From positions 48,349 to 112,348 of the forward strand of contig JAJDUZ010000028.1 of assembly GCA_022826385.1 (NCBI GenBank): 64,000 nucleotides of DNA, given 5' to 3'. The notes beneath the pieces were generated by a model, which was not told the DNA's origin, searched no databases, and saw nothing but the letters and a program-made list of their open reading frames with translations. Numbering within the stretch: position 1 is the stretch's first letter; each line of letters opens with the position of its first letter. Below, piece after piece: positions 53,322 through 62,534 of this stretch. A program made the position numbers and the translations under genes. The stretch is from Silicimonas sp. (GTDB lineage: Bacteria > Pseudomonadota > Alphaproteobacteria > Rhodobacterales > Rhodobacteraceae).

Positions 53322-53335
53322 GGGGGATACGTCCT

Positions 53336-54088
53336 TCAGAAACTCTGCATCGTCGCAAGCGAGCGCGCGGCGAAACGGTGGTGGTCATTGGGGTTGTCGT
53401 GTTCCGCGATATACCAGCGGCAGTTGGTGGCCCGAAGCGCGGCGATGATCGGCGGCCATTCGATGGTGCCGTGGCCGACATCGGCCCAGCCATCCTCGTC
53501 GGCGCAGTCGCCTTCCGGCGCGATGTCCTTGATATGCGCCGAGGCAATGCGGTCGCCATGGGCCGCGATCCACGCCAGCGGGTCCTCGCCGCCCTTGACG
53601 CACCATGCGACATCGAACTCGACCGTCAGGTCATCCGACGCGCCAAGGATCAGGTCCATCGGCAATTCGCCCCCGACGCGGGTGAACTCGAAGTCGTGGT
53701 TGTGCCAGCCCACGGTGAAGCCCGCATCCAGCAACGGCTTCGCAGCTTCTGCCAGTTCCAGCCCGAACGCGGCCCAGCCTTCGGCGGTGCCCGGCCGGTC
53801 AGGCTCTTGCAGATAGGGGCCGAAGACGGCCTCAAGCCCCAGCGTTCGGGCAATCTCGATCGCGCGGCCCGGATCATCGCGCATGATATCCAGCCCGATA
53901 TGCGCGGTCGGCATCGTCAGCCCCGCCGCCTCGACATCGGCACGAAGCGCGCCAAGATCGACATCCCCGTCGAAAAGCGCGCCATAGCCTTCAACCTGGG
54001 TATACCCGCATTCGGCCAGCATCTTCAGCGTGTCGGCCAGCGGCGGATAGTTGCGGGAACTGTAAAGCTGATAGGAAAAATCGGTCAT
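53336..54088 (-). CDS. Sugar phosphate isomerase/epimerase (xylose-isomerase-like TIM barrel)
   Basis: AP endonuclease 2-type TIM-barrel protein of 250 residues. TDFSYQLYSSRNYPPLADTLKMLAECGY opens the barrel, VGWHNHDFEFTRV and EFDVAWCVKGGEDPLAWI provide metal-ligand positions (His, Glu, Asp). The start overlaps the beta-mannosidase stop by four bases. Paired with a Gfo/Idh protein, as in inositol or keto-sugar catabolism; the reaction cannot be named. Confidence 0.85.
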   Translation of the reverse strand: MTDFSYQLYSSRNYPPLADTLKMLAECGYTQVEGYGALFDGDVDLGALRADVEAAGLTMPTAHIGLDIMRDDPGRAIEIARTLGLEAVFGPYLQEPDRPGTAEGWAAFGLELAEAAKPLLDAGFTVGWHNHDFEFTRVGGELPMDLILGASDDLTVEFDVAWCVKGGEDPLAWIAAHGDRIASAHIKDIAPEGDCADEDGWADVGHGTIEWPPIIAALRATNCRWYIAEHDNPNDHHRFAARSLATMQSF

Positions 54089-56505
54089 TGGGGGGCCTTT
54101 GCATAGGTTGCGGACCAGAGGTCGCGCAGCGTGAATTCGGGGACATCCCCCGGCGTCTCGGGCCGGAAGGTAAGCTCGACGGGAAGACCGGGACGCACCA
54201 GCACGGCGTTGTCGCTGAAGCGCCCCGGCCGGGAGGCCTCGACGCTTGTAAACAGCGCGAGGTGTTCTGCGGTCAGGGTCAGGTGCACAATGTCACCTTG
54301 CGGCCTGGCGTCGAGAGACAGGCCAGACGCCAAAAGGTCATAGCTTTTGTAAGGACGCGGCGCGAAATGCAGATGCTCGGTGCCCTGCGCACTTGTCAGG
54401 CTGAGCCCCAGCATCTCGGCTTCCGCCAGCGACGATGCTGGAACAAAGGCGATCTGATGCGCGCGGTCTGGTGGCAAAGTATCCTCGACCGTGCCCAAGA
54501 CCCGCGCAGCGCCGGACATCGCCAAGGCCTCGAATGTCAGTTCGACCCGGCACGGGCTCCCGCTGTCGTTGACACCGATCAGGGCATAGCCCTCGGCCAC
54601 CGGAACCACCGACACACTCACCGGCGCAAAGAAGCGTCGCGCCATATGGTGCAACAGCTTCCATCCGCCCCCGTGATCCAGCGACGACCAACTGGCGCAG
54701 GGCCATGTATCGTTCAACTGCCAGTAAAGCGCCCCCATCGAGCGCGGCTTCTCAGCCCGCCAATGCCGGACGGCGGTGTCGATCGCCAGCCCTTGCTGCA
54801 CCTGGCTGAGATAGACGAAATCCTCGAACCGCTCGGGGAAGCGGAAATAGCGGAACATCGTCTCGGCAATCCGGGCGTTGCCGCCCTCGTTCTTCTGGTG
54901 CGACTCCAGAACTGGCGAGGCGATGTTCCAGTCCTCGGGCGCGGCGAAACGGCGGATGACATCCATGGACGGATAGCTCTGGAACCCGAATTCCGAGCAG
55001 AAGCGCGGCGCCACATCGCGGTAGTGATCGAAGTCGCGGCCTTCGTGCCAAACCGACCAGAAATGCATGTCGCCCGCGCTGTCATCGTGCCACGCATCGC
55101 CAAAGGACATCGGGCCGGGACTGGGCGATGAGGGCCACCAGTTCGCGGATGGCAGAGTTTCGATCAACGCCCGTTCCACCGTGCGGTTGAGCCGGTCATA
55201 CGCGACAAGATAGCGGTCGCGGTTGTCCTGGCTTTCCTTGTACCACGTCAACGCCCCGATCAGCTCGTTGTCGCCACACCAAAGCGCGATGCAGGCATGA
55301 TGGTTCAACCGCAAAGCCGTGTCGCGGATTTCGGCATCGACCTCGGCCAGATAGGCGTCATCGGACGGATAGAGGTGACAGGCGAACATCGCATCCTGCC
55401 AAACCATCAAGCCCAGTTCGTCGCACATGTCATAGAACCAGTTGGGCTCATAGCGCCCGCCGCCCCAGACCCGGATCATGTTCATGTTGGCGTCAACGGC
55501 GGATTGCAGCAGATCGCGCGTCGCCGCCCGGGTGATCCGGCCCGCCAGCGCGTCGGCGGGAATCCAGTTGGCGCCCTTGCAGAAAACCTCGCGGCCGTTG
55601 ACCACGACCTTGAACGACCGTCCGATCTCGTCAGGTTCGCTGACCAGTTGAATGTCCGAGAGCCCGATCCGGCGGGTCTCGATCTGATCGCCGCAGGTGA
55701 CCGTCAGCGTGTGCAGCGGCTGCGCGCCCTGCCCTGCAGGCCACCAAAGGTCGGGGTTCTCGATCCGGAAGCGGGCCACCACTTGGTCGCCCTCTGATGT
55801 GCCGACTTCGGTCTTGCCATCAAAAGCGAACCGCACCTCGGCCGATACACCGTCCGGGGCAAAAGACACACGAACCTCCAACTCCACACAACCGCCTGAG
55901 TGGGTCTGATCCACGCGCAGCCCCGTGATCCGCGCTGCGCGATGCGGCTCCAGCCGAATGCTCTCGGTGATGCCAAACGGCGCCAGCGCAATGTTCCAAT
56001 CCCACCCAAAGTCACAGGCTGGTTTCCGCAGCATGTTGCCATTGGGGATGGGACAGTTCCACGAATACGGCACCGGGAAGGGCTGCGCCGCCTGACGCGC
56101 CCAGGCGGCCTGCGGGGCCGAGTGGAAGGTGATCTCGACCGTGTTCCGACCTTTGGTCGCGACCTCTGCAAGCGCGGCGCGATAGGTGCGAAAGGCGTTC
56201 TGCCCCTCGATCACGACCACGCCGTTCCACCGGACGGTGGCGATCGTGTCCAAGCCCTCGATCACCAGATCGACATTCGGGTCTTCAAGCGTCACGTCGC
56301 GGCTCAGCACCCACTCACGCTCGGCCACCCAGCGGGCATCGTACTCGTTTCGCCCGAAATAGGGGTCGTCCAGACGCCCGGCATCGACCAGCGCCGAAAT
56401 CGCATCCCCCGGCACCTGCATCGGCACGTCCCCTTCGGACCCGACTTCTGCAAGAGACCACGTGCCTGCCAGATCGACCCCGCTTATGTCGCGCTGGACA
56501 TTCAA
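54085..56505 (-). CDS. Beta-mannosidase (glycoside hydrolase family 2)
   Basis: Retaining exo-glycosidase of 806 residues. Jelly-roll domain (about 1-190), immunoglobulin-like domain, then the catalytic TIM barrel with ALWCGDNEL, in which Glu414 is the acid/base, and RFCSEFGFQS with nucleophile Glu505. YSWNCPIPNGNMLRKPACDFGWDW is typical of beta-mannosidases. No signal peptide, so it acts on oligosaccharides taken up by the adjoining transporter. Overlaps both the ATPase gene and the isomerase gene by four bases. Confidence 0.92.
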   Translation of the reverse strand: MNVQRDISGVDLAGTWSLAEVGSEGDVPMQVPGDAISALVDAGRLDDPYFGRNEYDARWVAEREWVLSRDVTLEDPNVDLVIEGLDTIATVRWNGVVVIEGQNAFRTYRAALAEVATKGRNTVEITFHSAPQAAWARQAAQPFPVPYSWNCPIPNGNMLRKPACDFGWDWNIALAPFGITESIRLEPHRAARITGLRVDQTHSGGCVELEVRVSFAPDGVSAEVRFAFDGKTEVGTSEGDQVVARFRIENPDLWWPAGQGAQPLHTLTVTCGDQIETRRIGLSDIQLVSEPDEIGRSFKVVVNGREVFCKGANWIPADALAGRITRAATRDLLQSAVDANMNMIRVWGGGRYEPNWFYDMCDELGLMVWQDAMFACHLYPSDDAYLAEVDAEIRDTALRLNHHACIALWCGDNELIGALTWYKESQDNRDRYLVAYDRLNRTVERALIETLPSANWWPSSPSPGPMSFGDAWHDDSAGDMHFWSVWHEGRDFDHYRDVAPRFCSEFGFQSYPSMDVIRRFAAPEDWNIASPVLESHQKNEGGNARIAETMFRYFRFPERFEDFVYLSQVQQGLAIDTAVRHWRAEKPRSMGALYWQLNDTWPCASWSSLDHGGGWKLLHHMARRFFAPVSVSVVPVAEGYALIGVNDSGSPCRVELTFEALAMSGAARVLGTVEDTLPPDRAHQIAFVPASSLAEAEMLGLSLTSAQGTEHLHFAPRPYKSYDLLASGLSLDARPQGDIVHLTLTAEHLALFTSVEASRPGRFSDNAVLVRPGLPVELTFRPETPGDVPEFTLRDLWSATYAKAPQ

Positions 56506-57578
56506 AGCCGCGTCTCGTCCACCGCATCGAACAGCGAGCCGCGGGCAGGGTCGAACCCGATCCGCAGCGTATCCCCGGCTTTCAGCGTCGCTTCGCCTTC
56601 AAGCCGCACCCAGAACGGTGTGTCGGCCACGCTTGCCAGCGCCAGCGTGTCGGCGCCAAGCGGTTCAACGACGGACACCGGGACATCGAGCTGGACCGGC
56701 GCCGTCGCAACAGCCTCGCCCGTCACGATATGTTCAGGCCGGATGCCGAAGCTTGCCTGCCCCGAGACCCCCTCGCGCTCGAGCGCATACCCCAGCATCG
56801 GGAACGACACGGCACCGGCGCTGAAGCTGCCGTTCTCCAACGTCCCTTCAAGGAAGTTCATCGATGGCGAGCCGATGAAGTCGGCAACGTATTTGTTCAC
56901 GGGCCGGTTGTAGATCTCGGAGGGCGGCGCCAGTTGCTGAATGATCCCGTCTTTCATGATGGCAATACGGTCCGCCAGCGTCATCGCCTCGACCTGATCG
57001 TGGGTGACATAGATCATCGTGTTGCCCAACCGGGCGTGCAGTTGCTTCAACTCGACCCGCAAATCGGCCCGCAACTTCGCGTCAAGGTTCGAGAGCGGTT
57101 CGTCAAACAGGAAGACATCGACATCCCGCACCAGCGCCCGGCCGATCGCGACACGCTGGCGCTGTCCGCCCGAAAGCGCGCCGGGCTTGCGTTTCAGCAA
57201 AGGCTCGATCTGCAGGATTTCGGCCGCGCGCGCGACCCGCGAGGCGATCTCGTCCTTGGGCATCCGCGCGTTCTTCAGTCCGAAGGACAGGTTCCCCTCG
57301 ACCGTCATCTGCGGATAAAGCGCATAGGACTGGAACACCATGCCGATCCCCCGCTCGGACGGTTCGGCCCAGGTGACGTTCCGGCCCTTGATGAAGATCT
57401 GGCCGTCGGTGATTTCCAGAAGCCCCGCAATGCAGTTCAGAAGCGTCGACTTCCCGCATCCCGACGAGCCCAGAAGCACCAGGAATTCGCCCTCGGCAAT
57501 ATCCAGGTTGAGGTTCTTCAAAACGTCGATCGCACCGAAACTCAGATCGAGGTTCTTGATTTCTACGGAATGGCTCAC
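56502..57578 (-). CDS. Sugar ABC transporter ATP-binding protein (UgpC/MalK type)
   Basis: ATPase of 358 residues. Walker A GSSGCGKST (37-45), LSGGQRQRVAIGRAL signature and FLFDEPLSNLDAKLR Walker B, then a regulatory OB-type C-terminal domain (about 235-358). A GTG at 57578 (MSHSVEIKNL) is chosen; another GTG three codons upstream is possible. It energises the two sugar permeases encoded upstream, after a 210-base gap full of hairpins. Confidence 0.9.
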   Translation of the reverse strand: MSHSVEIKNLDLSFGAIDVLKNLNLDIAEGEFLVLLGSSGCGKSTLLNCIAGLLEITDGQIFIKGRNVTWAEPSERGIGMVFQSYALYPQMTVEGNLSFGLKNARMPKDEIASRVARAAEILQIEPLLKRKPGALSGGQRQRVAIGRALVRDVDVFLFDEPLSNLDAKLRADLRVELKQLHARLGNTMIYVTHDQVEAMTLADRIAIMKDGIIQQLAPPSEIYNRPVNKYVADFIGSPSMNFLEGTLENGSFSAGAVSFPMLGYALEREGVSGQASFGIRPEHIVTGEAVATAPVQLDVPVSVVEPLGADTLALASVADTPFWVRLEGEATLKAGDTLRIGFDPARGSLFDAVDETRL

Positions 57579-57635
57579 GTGCCCCACCCTTCGCTAGTTC
57601 CCGGTTTCGCCGCGCCTGCGGCGCGTCGATCCATT

Positions 57636-57792
57636 GGGGGCTCCGCCCCCCGTTGGCTGCGCCAACGCCCCCCGCCGTATTTGCACCAGGAAGAAAACAC
57701 TCGGGAGCGCGTCTCCTCTTCCTGGTGCAAATACGGCAGGGGGGTCCGGGGGGACAGCGTCCCCCCGGCGGATCGCAGACGCAGTCTGCGAT
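57636..57792. repeat. Head-to-head hairpin cluster with a perfect 21-base inverted repeat
   Basis: The arms 57674-57694 and 57717-57737 are perfect complements (arm begins GCCGTATTTGCACCAGG) with a 22-base spacer. They are flanked by hairpins GGGGGC-TCC-GCCCCC (57636-57650), CGTTGGC-TGC-GCCAACG (57651-57667), GGGGGGAC-AGC-GTCCCCCC (57748-57766) and ATCGCAGAC-GCA-GTCTGCGAT (57772-57792). It reads as two copies of one hairpin-plus-core element in opposite orientation, between the frameshifted permease gene and the ATPase gene. Confidence 0.7.
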
Positions 57793-57798
57793 GCCCAC

Positions 57799-58715
57799 TC
57801 ATCCCTTCACCGCCCCGGCCGCAATGCCGCGCACGAAGAGCCGTCCGCTGATGAAATAGATCGTCAGAGGGACCAGCCCCGTCAGCAGCGTTGCCGCCAT
57901 ATTCACGTTGTATTCCTTCACCCCCTGCACCGAGTTGACGATGTTGTTGAGTTGCACCGTCATCGGATAGGTTTCGGGCTTGGTGTAGATCACGCCGAAC
58001 AGGAAGTCGTTCCAGATGCCCGTGACCTGCAGGATCATCGCCACCACGAAGATCGGCAGCGACATCGGCACCATGATCTTCAAAAAGATGCTCCAGAACC
58101 CGGCCCCGTCGACGCGGGCGGCCTTGAACAGCTCTTCCGGGACGGATGTGAAATAGTTCCGGAACAGAAGCGTCAGGATCGGCATGCCGAAGATCGTGTG
58201 CACGATCACCAGCCCCCAGATCGACCCCATCAACTGGATGCCAAGCGCCCCGCCCACTTCGCGCAGGATGATCACGATCGGATAGATCATCACCTGGTAA
58301 GGAATGAACGCCCCGAAGATCAGGATGGTAAGAACGTCTCGGAGCCCTTGAACCGCCAGTTTGCCAGCGCATAGCCCGAAACGCTGGCGACCGAGATCGA
58401 CACGAAGACCGACGGGATCAGGATCGCGACCGAATTCCAGAAGCCCCGACTCAACCCCTCGCAGTTTATCCCTGTGCAGGCCTCTGCCCAGGCTTTCACC
58501 CAAGGCTCAAACGTCACTTCTACGGGAGGGGAAAAGACGTTGCCCAGCCGGATTTCCGGCATGCCTTTCAGCGATGTCACGATCATCACGTAGAGTGGCA
58601 GCAGGTAATAAACCGAGACCAGCAACAGCGTTCCATAGAGCATGATGTTGGTCGGCGAGAGACTGCGGCGCGGCTTCGGCCCGCGCGGCTCGGAGGCGGC
58701 GGTCAGGTCAGCCAC
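57799..58715 (-). pseudogene. Sugar ABC permease (MalG/AraQ type) interrupted by a frameshift
   Basis: Both halves of one permease are present in two frames. The first (58715 to about 58330) begins MADLTAASEPRG and runs to YALANWRFKGSETF, then stops early. The second, in the next frame, continues TILIFGAFIPYQVMIYP through the EAA loop VDGAGFWSIFLKIMVPM to VRGIAAGAVKG. The break is at 58330-58331, where TTC-TT-ACC lacks one base; restoring it gives about 305 residues, the family length. Either a sequencing error or a genuine inactivation. All neighbours are intact. Confidence 0.88.
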
Positions 58716-59607
58716 GGCGCTTGCCTCCGAATTCGAGATAGGCCCATGGGATCAGCACCACGAGGACCGAGAGCAGCATCATCGTCGAGGCCGCGAAGCC
58801 CTGGCCCAGGTTCTGGCTCTGGAACATCTTTTCGATCACGTATTTCGCCGGAACCTCGGTCGCGATCCCCGGACCGCCGCTGGTTTGCGCGACCACGAGG
58901 TCATAGACCTTGATGATGCCGCTTGCGATGATGACCAGCGCGGTCACGAAGACGGGGCGCATCATCGGGATGATGACGAAGATATAGGTTTTCCATGTCG
59001 GGATGCCGTCGACCCGTGCGGCTTTCCAGATTTCCTCGTCGATGCCGCGCAGGCCCGCCAGCATCAGCACCATGACAAAGCCCGAGCCCTGCCAGATGCC
59101 TGCGATCAGGATGCCATAGATCGCGATCTCGCGGTTGTTCAGCGGATCGAAAGCGAAGCTTTCCCAACCCCAGCCCTGCACCACGCTCTGGATGCCGAAA
59201 TCTGGGTTGAGGATCCATTGCCATGCCAGCCCGGTGACGATGAAGGACAGCGCGAAGGGATAGAGGAAGATGGTGCGAAAGACGTTCTCGCCCCGGATCT
59301 TGCGGTCGAGCAAGGCGGCCAGCGTGAAGCCGATGACCAAGCTCAGGATCAGGGAACAGATGCCATAGATCGCAAGGTTCTCGATCGAGACCAGCCAGCG
59401 GCGGGTGTTCCAGAGCCGCTCGTACTGGTCCAGCCCCACCCATTTGTCGGGCGCGGGCAGCAGGCGCGAGCGGGTGAAGGAATGATAGATCGTCCAGGCC
59501 GTGCAACCGATGAAGATCACCAGCGCGGTCGCGATCATCGGAACCGAGGCGATCTTGGCCGTTAGGTTGCGCGTCAGCCCGTTTGGTTTTCTTGCAGTGT
59601 CAGCCAT
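58708..59607 (-). CDS. Sugar ABC transporter permease (MalF/UgpA type)
   Basis: Inner-membrane permease of 299 residues with six hydrophobic helices. The EAA loop IDEEIWKAARVDGIPTWKTYIFVIIPMM is clear. The start at 59607 (MADTARKPN) was chosen over an upstream in-frame codon that lacks family sequence. Its end overlaps the start of the frameshifted permease gene by eight bases. Partner of that protein in the mannoside-type transporter. Confidence 0.9.
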   Translation of the reverse strand: MADTARKPNGLTRNLTAKIASVPMIATALVIFIGCTAWTIYHSFTRSRLLPAPDKWVGLDQYERLWNTRRWLVSIENLAIYGICSLILSLVIGFTLAALLDRKIRGENVFRTIFLYPFALSFIVTGLAWQWILNPDFGIQSVVQGWGWESFAFDPLNNREIAIYGILIAGIWQGSGFVMVLMLAGLRGIDEEIWKAARVDGIPTWKTYIFVIIPMMRPVFVTALVIIASGIIKVYDLVVAQTSGGPGIATEVPAKYVIEKMFQSQNLGQGFAASTMMLLSVLVVLIPWAYLEFGGKRRG

Positions 59608-59692
59608 TGGACCCACCACGATCTCTCGGCAGAAATCGTGACAGAATCCTTGCAAATCCTGTCTCGCACATGAGACCCCTCTCCGTCAGGAA

Positions 59693-59719
59693 CCGGGCCC
59701 GGCGCGTGGTCGGACCCGG
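59693..59719 (-). terminator. Stem-loop after the sugar binding-protein gene
   Basis: CCGGGCCC (59693-59700) pairs with GGACCCGG (59712-59719) with one G-U pair and an 11-base loop. It begins nine bases past the binding-protein stop and precedes the permease gene by about 85 bases. Confidence 0.55.
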
Positions 59720-59727
59720 ATGATGCC

Positions 59728-60960
59728 TCAGTCGGCGTCTGCGATGATTTCGGCGTAACGCTCTTGGGCGTCTGCAGCCGAGTAGGACGGATCGTTCCAG
59801 AATTCGACCATCAGGTCTTCGATCTGGCCCTGCGTGTCGGGCGACAGGTTCATGTCACCGGACGGCAGGATGTTTCCGCTGGCCAGGATCTCGAGACCCT
59901 TCTGCATGCAGTCATTGGCCGCCGAAAGGTCAATGTCGCCGCGGATCGGCAGCGAGCCTTTCTTCAGGTTGAAGGCCACCTGCACGTCGGGGCTGAGCAG
60001 CAGTGCCGCCAGTTCCTTCTGCGCGGCTTCAATGGCCGGGTCGTCCTGTTTCGGGAAATAGAATGCGTCGCCCGCGGTATCGAGCAACTGGTTCACGCCG
60101 AGGCCCGGCAGGCAGGTGTAGTCTTCGCCAGCGGTCTGGCCAGCGACCTGAAACTCGCCCTGCGCCCAGTCGCCCATGATCTGCGCGCCGGCCTTGCCGG
60201 TGATGACAAGGTTGGTGGCCTGGTTCCAGTCCTGAACGTTCGAGTCTGCCGCCATCTCGCGGGCGTTGGCCGCCGCCTCGAAGACCTTGGCGTATTCCGG
60301 GCCCGCGGCGACGTCCGCATTTTTGTTGACGGTCACTTCGCGCCACGCGTCGATCCCGGCGATGGCGATGGTCATCACGCCGAACGCACCGGCCGATTGC
60401 CACGGCTGCTGCCCCATGGCCAGTGGCACCTTGCCAGCTTCCACAAGCGCGGGCGCCGAGGCGACGAATTCATCCCAGTTCGCGGGCACCGGCTGACCGG
60501 CATCGGCGAAGGCCTGATGCGAGAGCCACATCCACTGCCACGAATGGATATTGACCGGCGCGCAATAGATGCGGCCGTCCAGCGTGCAGGCATCCAGAAG
60601 CGAGGATGGGTTTACGATGTCTTTCCAGCCTTCGGCTTCGGCGACATCGGTAAGATCAAGGAGAAGTCCGGCTTCGATCAACTCTTCCGCCTGACGCCCG
60701 TGATTGAGCTGCGTGGCGCCCATCGGGTCACCGCCCAGAATGCGGCTGATGATGATCGGGCGCGCAGTGCCGCCCGAGCCAGCGATCGCGCCATCGACCC
60801 AGTTGTGGTCGGTCTTTTCATTGAATGCCTTGGCAAACTCGGAAACCGCGGCAGCCTCGCCGCCGGATGTCCACCAATGCGTCACTTCCAGATCGGCAGC
60901 CGACGCGGCGCTTGCGGCACAAATGGCCGTGCAGCCCAAAAGGGTCTTGATCGCTTTCAT
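59728..60960 (-). CDS. Sugar ABC transporter substrate-binding protein
   Basis: Periplasmic type 1 extracellular solute-binding protein of 410 residues. Signal peptide MKAIKTLLGCTAICAASAASA, mature start ADLEVTHWWTSGGEAAAVSEFAKAF, typical of sugar-binding components. MGDWAQGEFQVAG is another family segment. First gene of the operon, starting close to two LacI-type palindromes. With the beta-mannosidase downstream the likely ligand is a manno-oligosaccharide or a mannose-containing glycoside. Confidence 0.9.
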   Translation of the reverse strand: MKAIKTLLGCTAICAASAASAADLEVTHWWTSGGEAAAVSEFAKAFNEKTDHNWVDGAIAGSGGTARPIIISRILGGDPMGATQLNHGRQAEELIEAGLLLDLTDVAEAEGWKDIVNPSSLLDACTLDGRIYCAPVNIHSWQWMWLSHQAFADAGQPVPANWDEFVASAPALVEAGKVPLAMGQQPWQSAGAFGVMTIAIAGIDAWREVTVNKNADVAAGPEYAKVFEAAANAREMAADSNVQDWNQATNLVITGKAGAQIMGDWAQGEFQVAGQTAGEDYTCLPGLGVNQLLDTAGDAFYFPKQDDPAIEAAQKELAALLLSPDVQVAFNLKKGSLPIRGDIDLSAANDCMQKGLEILASGNILPSGDMNLSPDTQGQIEDLMVEFWNDPSYSAADAQERYAEIIADAD

Positions 60961-60983
60961 ATTCTCCTCCCTGAGACCTAAAA

Positions 60984-61018
60984 CGATTACGTAACGAACT
61001 ATAACGTTTTCGAAAATG
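60984..61018. promoter_or_regulatory. Two LacI-type operator-like palindromes
   Basis: CGATTACGTAACG (60984-60996) is centred on the perfect TTACGTAA, and CGTTTTCGAAAATG (61005-61018) on the perfect TTTTCGAAAA. Both have the central CG expected of LacI-family sites, and their centres lie about two helical turns apart. They sit between the divergent binding-protein and LacI genes, so probably control both. Confidence 0.55.
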
Positions 61019-61084
61019 CGATCAAGCTGGATTCTTTCGGCCTGACGGCCTATAGAGGAAGTCCGGATTGAAGGAAGGATGGGC

Positions 61085-62089
61085 ATGGCGCCCGCGTCGA
61101 AAACCACTGAACGCCCAACGCTGAAAACCATTGCACGCTTGTCTGGATTGGCCATTCCAACAGTGTCGCGGGCGTTGAACGACGCGCCGGATATCGGTGA
61201 CGCGACCAAGGCGCGGGTGCGCCAGATCGCGCGCGACATCGGCTATCGACCGGACCGGGCGGGCCTGCGTCTGCGGACTGGCAAGACGAATGTGATCGCC
61301 CTGATTCTCTCGACCGAGCATGACATGATGAACCACACCGCGCGGCTCATCACGGCGATTGCGGGCGCGACGCGGGGCACGCCCTATCACATGATCGTCA
61401 CGCCCTATTTCCCGGATCAGGATCCAATGGACCCAGTGCGTTACGTGACCGAAACCCGCTCGGCCGACGGCATCATCCTGAACCAGACGCAACCCGAAGA
61501 CCCGCGCATCCGGCACCTGATGGAGATCGGTTTTCCCTTCGCGGCGCATGGCCGGACGAACTGGGCCAGCAAGCACCCCTATTACGACTTCCACAACGGC
61601 ACCTTCGCACGCCTCTGCGTGCAGCGGCTGGTCGAGCGTGGTCGGCGGTCGCTGGTATTGGTCGCCCCGCCCACCGAGCAATTCTATGCCATCGAGATGA
61701 TCGAAGCCGCGCAGGACGAAGCCGCGGCCCAAGGCGTGCCGCTGAAGGTCTTGCAGGGCGCGTCATCGGACGAAGCCCTGGCGCGCGTCGAAGCGGCGAT
61801 GAGCGCGCATCTGGACCGCAACCCGGCGGTTGATGGCGTGATCTGCGGCTCGACCAACGCAGCAATGGCAGTGGTCGGCTCGGTCGAGGCAATGGGTCGG
61901 TCGATCGGCGGCGACGTTGACCTGATCGCCAAGGAAGCGATGCCGTTTCTGACGCAGTTCCGGAAAGAAATCCTTGTCTTGCATGAAGACGTGACGAAAG
62001 CCGGTGACTTCCTGTGCCGCGCGGTCATGCAGGCGATCGATCATCCCGACGAGCCGCCCCTGCAGCACCTTGAACATCCCAAGGTCTGA
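61085..62089 (+). CDS. LacI-family transcriptional regulator
   Basis: DNA-binding repressor of 334 residues. Helix-turn-helix at about 12-32 (TLKTIARLSGLAIPTVSRAL), hinge around YRPDRAGLRLRTGKTNVIAL, then a periplasmic-binding-like effector domain. The ATG at 61085 has a GGAAGGA sequence at good spacing; an ATG two codons earlier is too close. It diverges from the mannoside-type operon and most likely represses it until a sugar is bound. It is the only dedicated regulator gene in the window. Confidence 0.92.
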   Translation: MAPASKTTERPTLKTIARLSGLAIPTVSRALNDAPDIGDATKARVRQIARDIGYRPDRAGLRLRTGKTNVIALILSTEHDMMNHTARLITAIAGATRGTPYHMIVTPYFPDQDPMDPVRYVTETRSADGIILNQTQPEDPRIRHLMEIGFPFAAHGRTNWASKHPYYDFHNGTFARLCVQRLVERGRRSLVLVAPPTEQFYAIEMIEAAQDEAAAQGVPLKVLQGASSDEALARVEAAMSAHLDRNPAVDGVICGSTNAAMAVVGSVEAMGRSIGGDVDLIAKEAMPFLTQFRKEILVLHEDVTKAGDFLCRAVMQAIDHPDEPPLQHLEHPKV

Positions 62090-62095
62090 CTGGGC

Positions 62096-62509
62096 TCACC
62101 CTGCCCCGATCATCTGGACCACGACGCTGCGCCGATGCGGGCGCGCCCGGTGTTCGAACAGATAGACCCCCTGCCACGTGCCCAGAAGCAACCGTCCGGC
62201 CTCGACCGGAATGCTCAGGCTGACCGGCAGGACCGCGGCCTTGATATGGGCGGGCATGTCATCCGGCCCTTCCAGAGTGTGCGTCAGGTAGGCCATCGAA
62301 GGATCATCTGCGGGCGGCACCAACCGCTCGAAATAAGCGTGCAGGTCGCGTTGCACATCCGGGTCGGCATTCTCCTGAATCAGCAGCGAACAGGACGTAT
62401 GCCGCACGAAGACGGTCATCACCCCCTCGCCACTGGCCAGCGGTTGCAGGTGATGTGTGAACTCGTAAAGCCCGGGGCCCCGGGTCTCGATCGTCAGGTG
62501 ATGTGCCAT
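62096..62509 (-). CDS. YjbQ-family protein (secondary thiamine-phosphate synthase-like)
   Basis: Small beta-rich protein of 137 residues. RHTSCSLLIQENADPDVQRDL and LLGTWQGVYLFEHR are the conserved YjbQ segments; the histidines in the first may bind metal. A weak thiamine-phosphate synthase activity has been described for some members, but the physiological role is unclear. Convergent with the LacI gene, six bases apart. Confidence 0.9.
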   Translation of the reverse strand: MAHHLTIETRGPGLYEFTHHLQPLASGEGVMTVFVRHTSCSLLIQENADPDVQRDLHAYFERLVPPADDPSMAYLTHTLEGPDDMPAHIKAAVLPVSLSIPVEAGRLLLGTWQGVYLFEHRARPHRRSVVVQMIGAG

Positions 62510-62534
62510 GGCGGCAGTCTAGCCGCCGTGGCGG

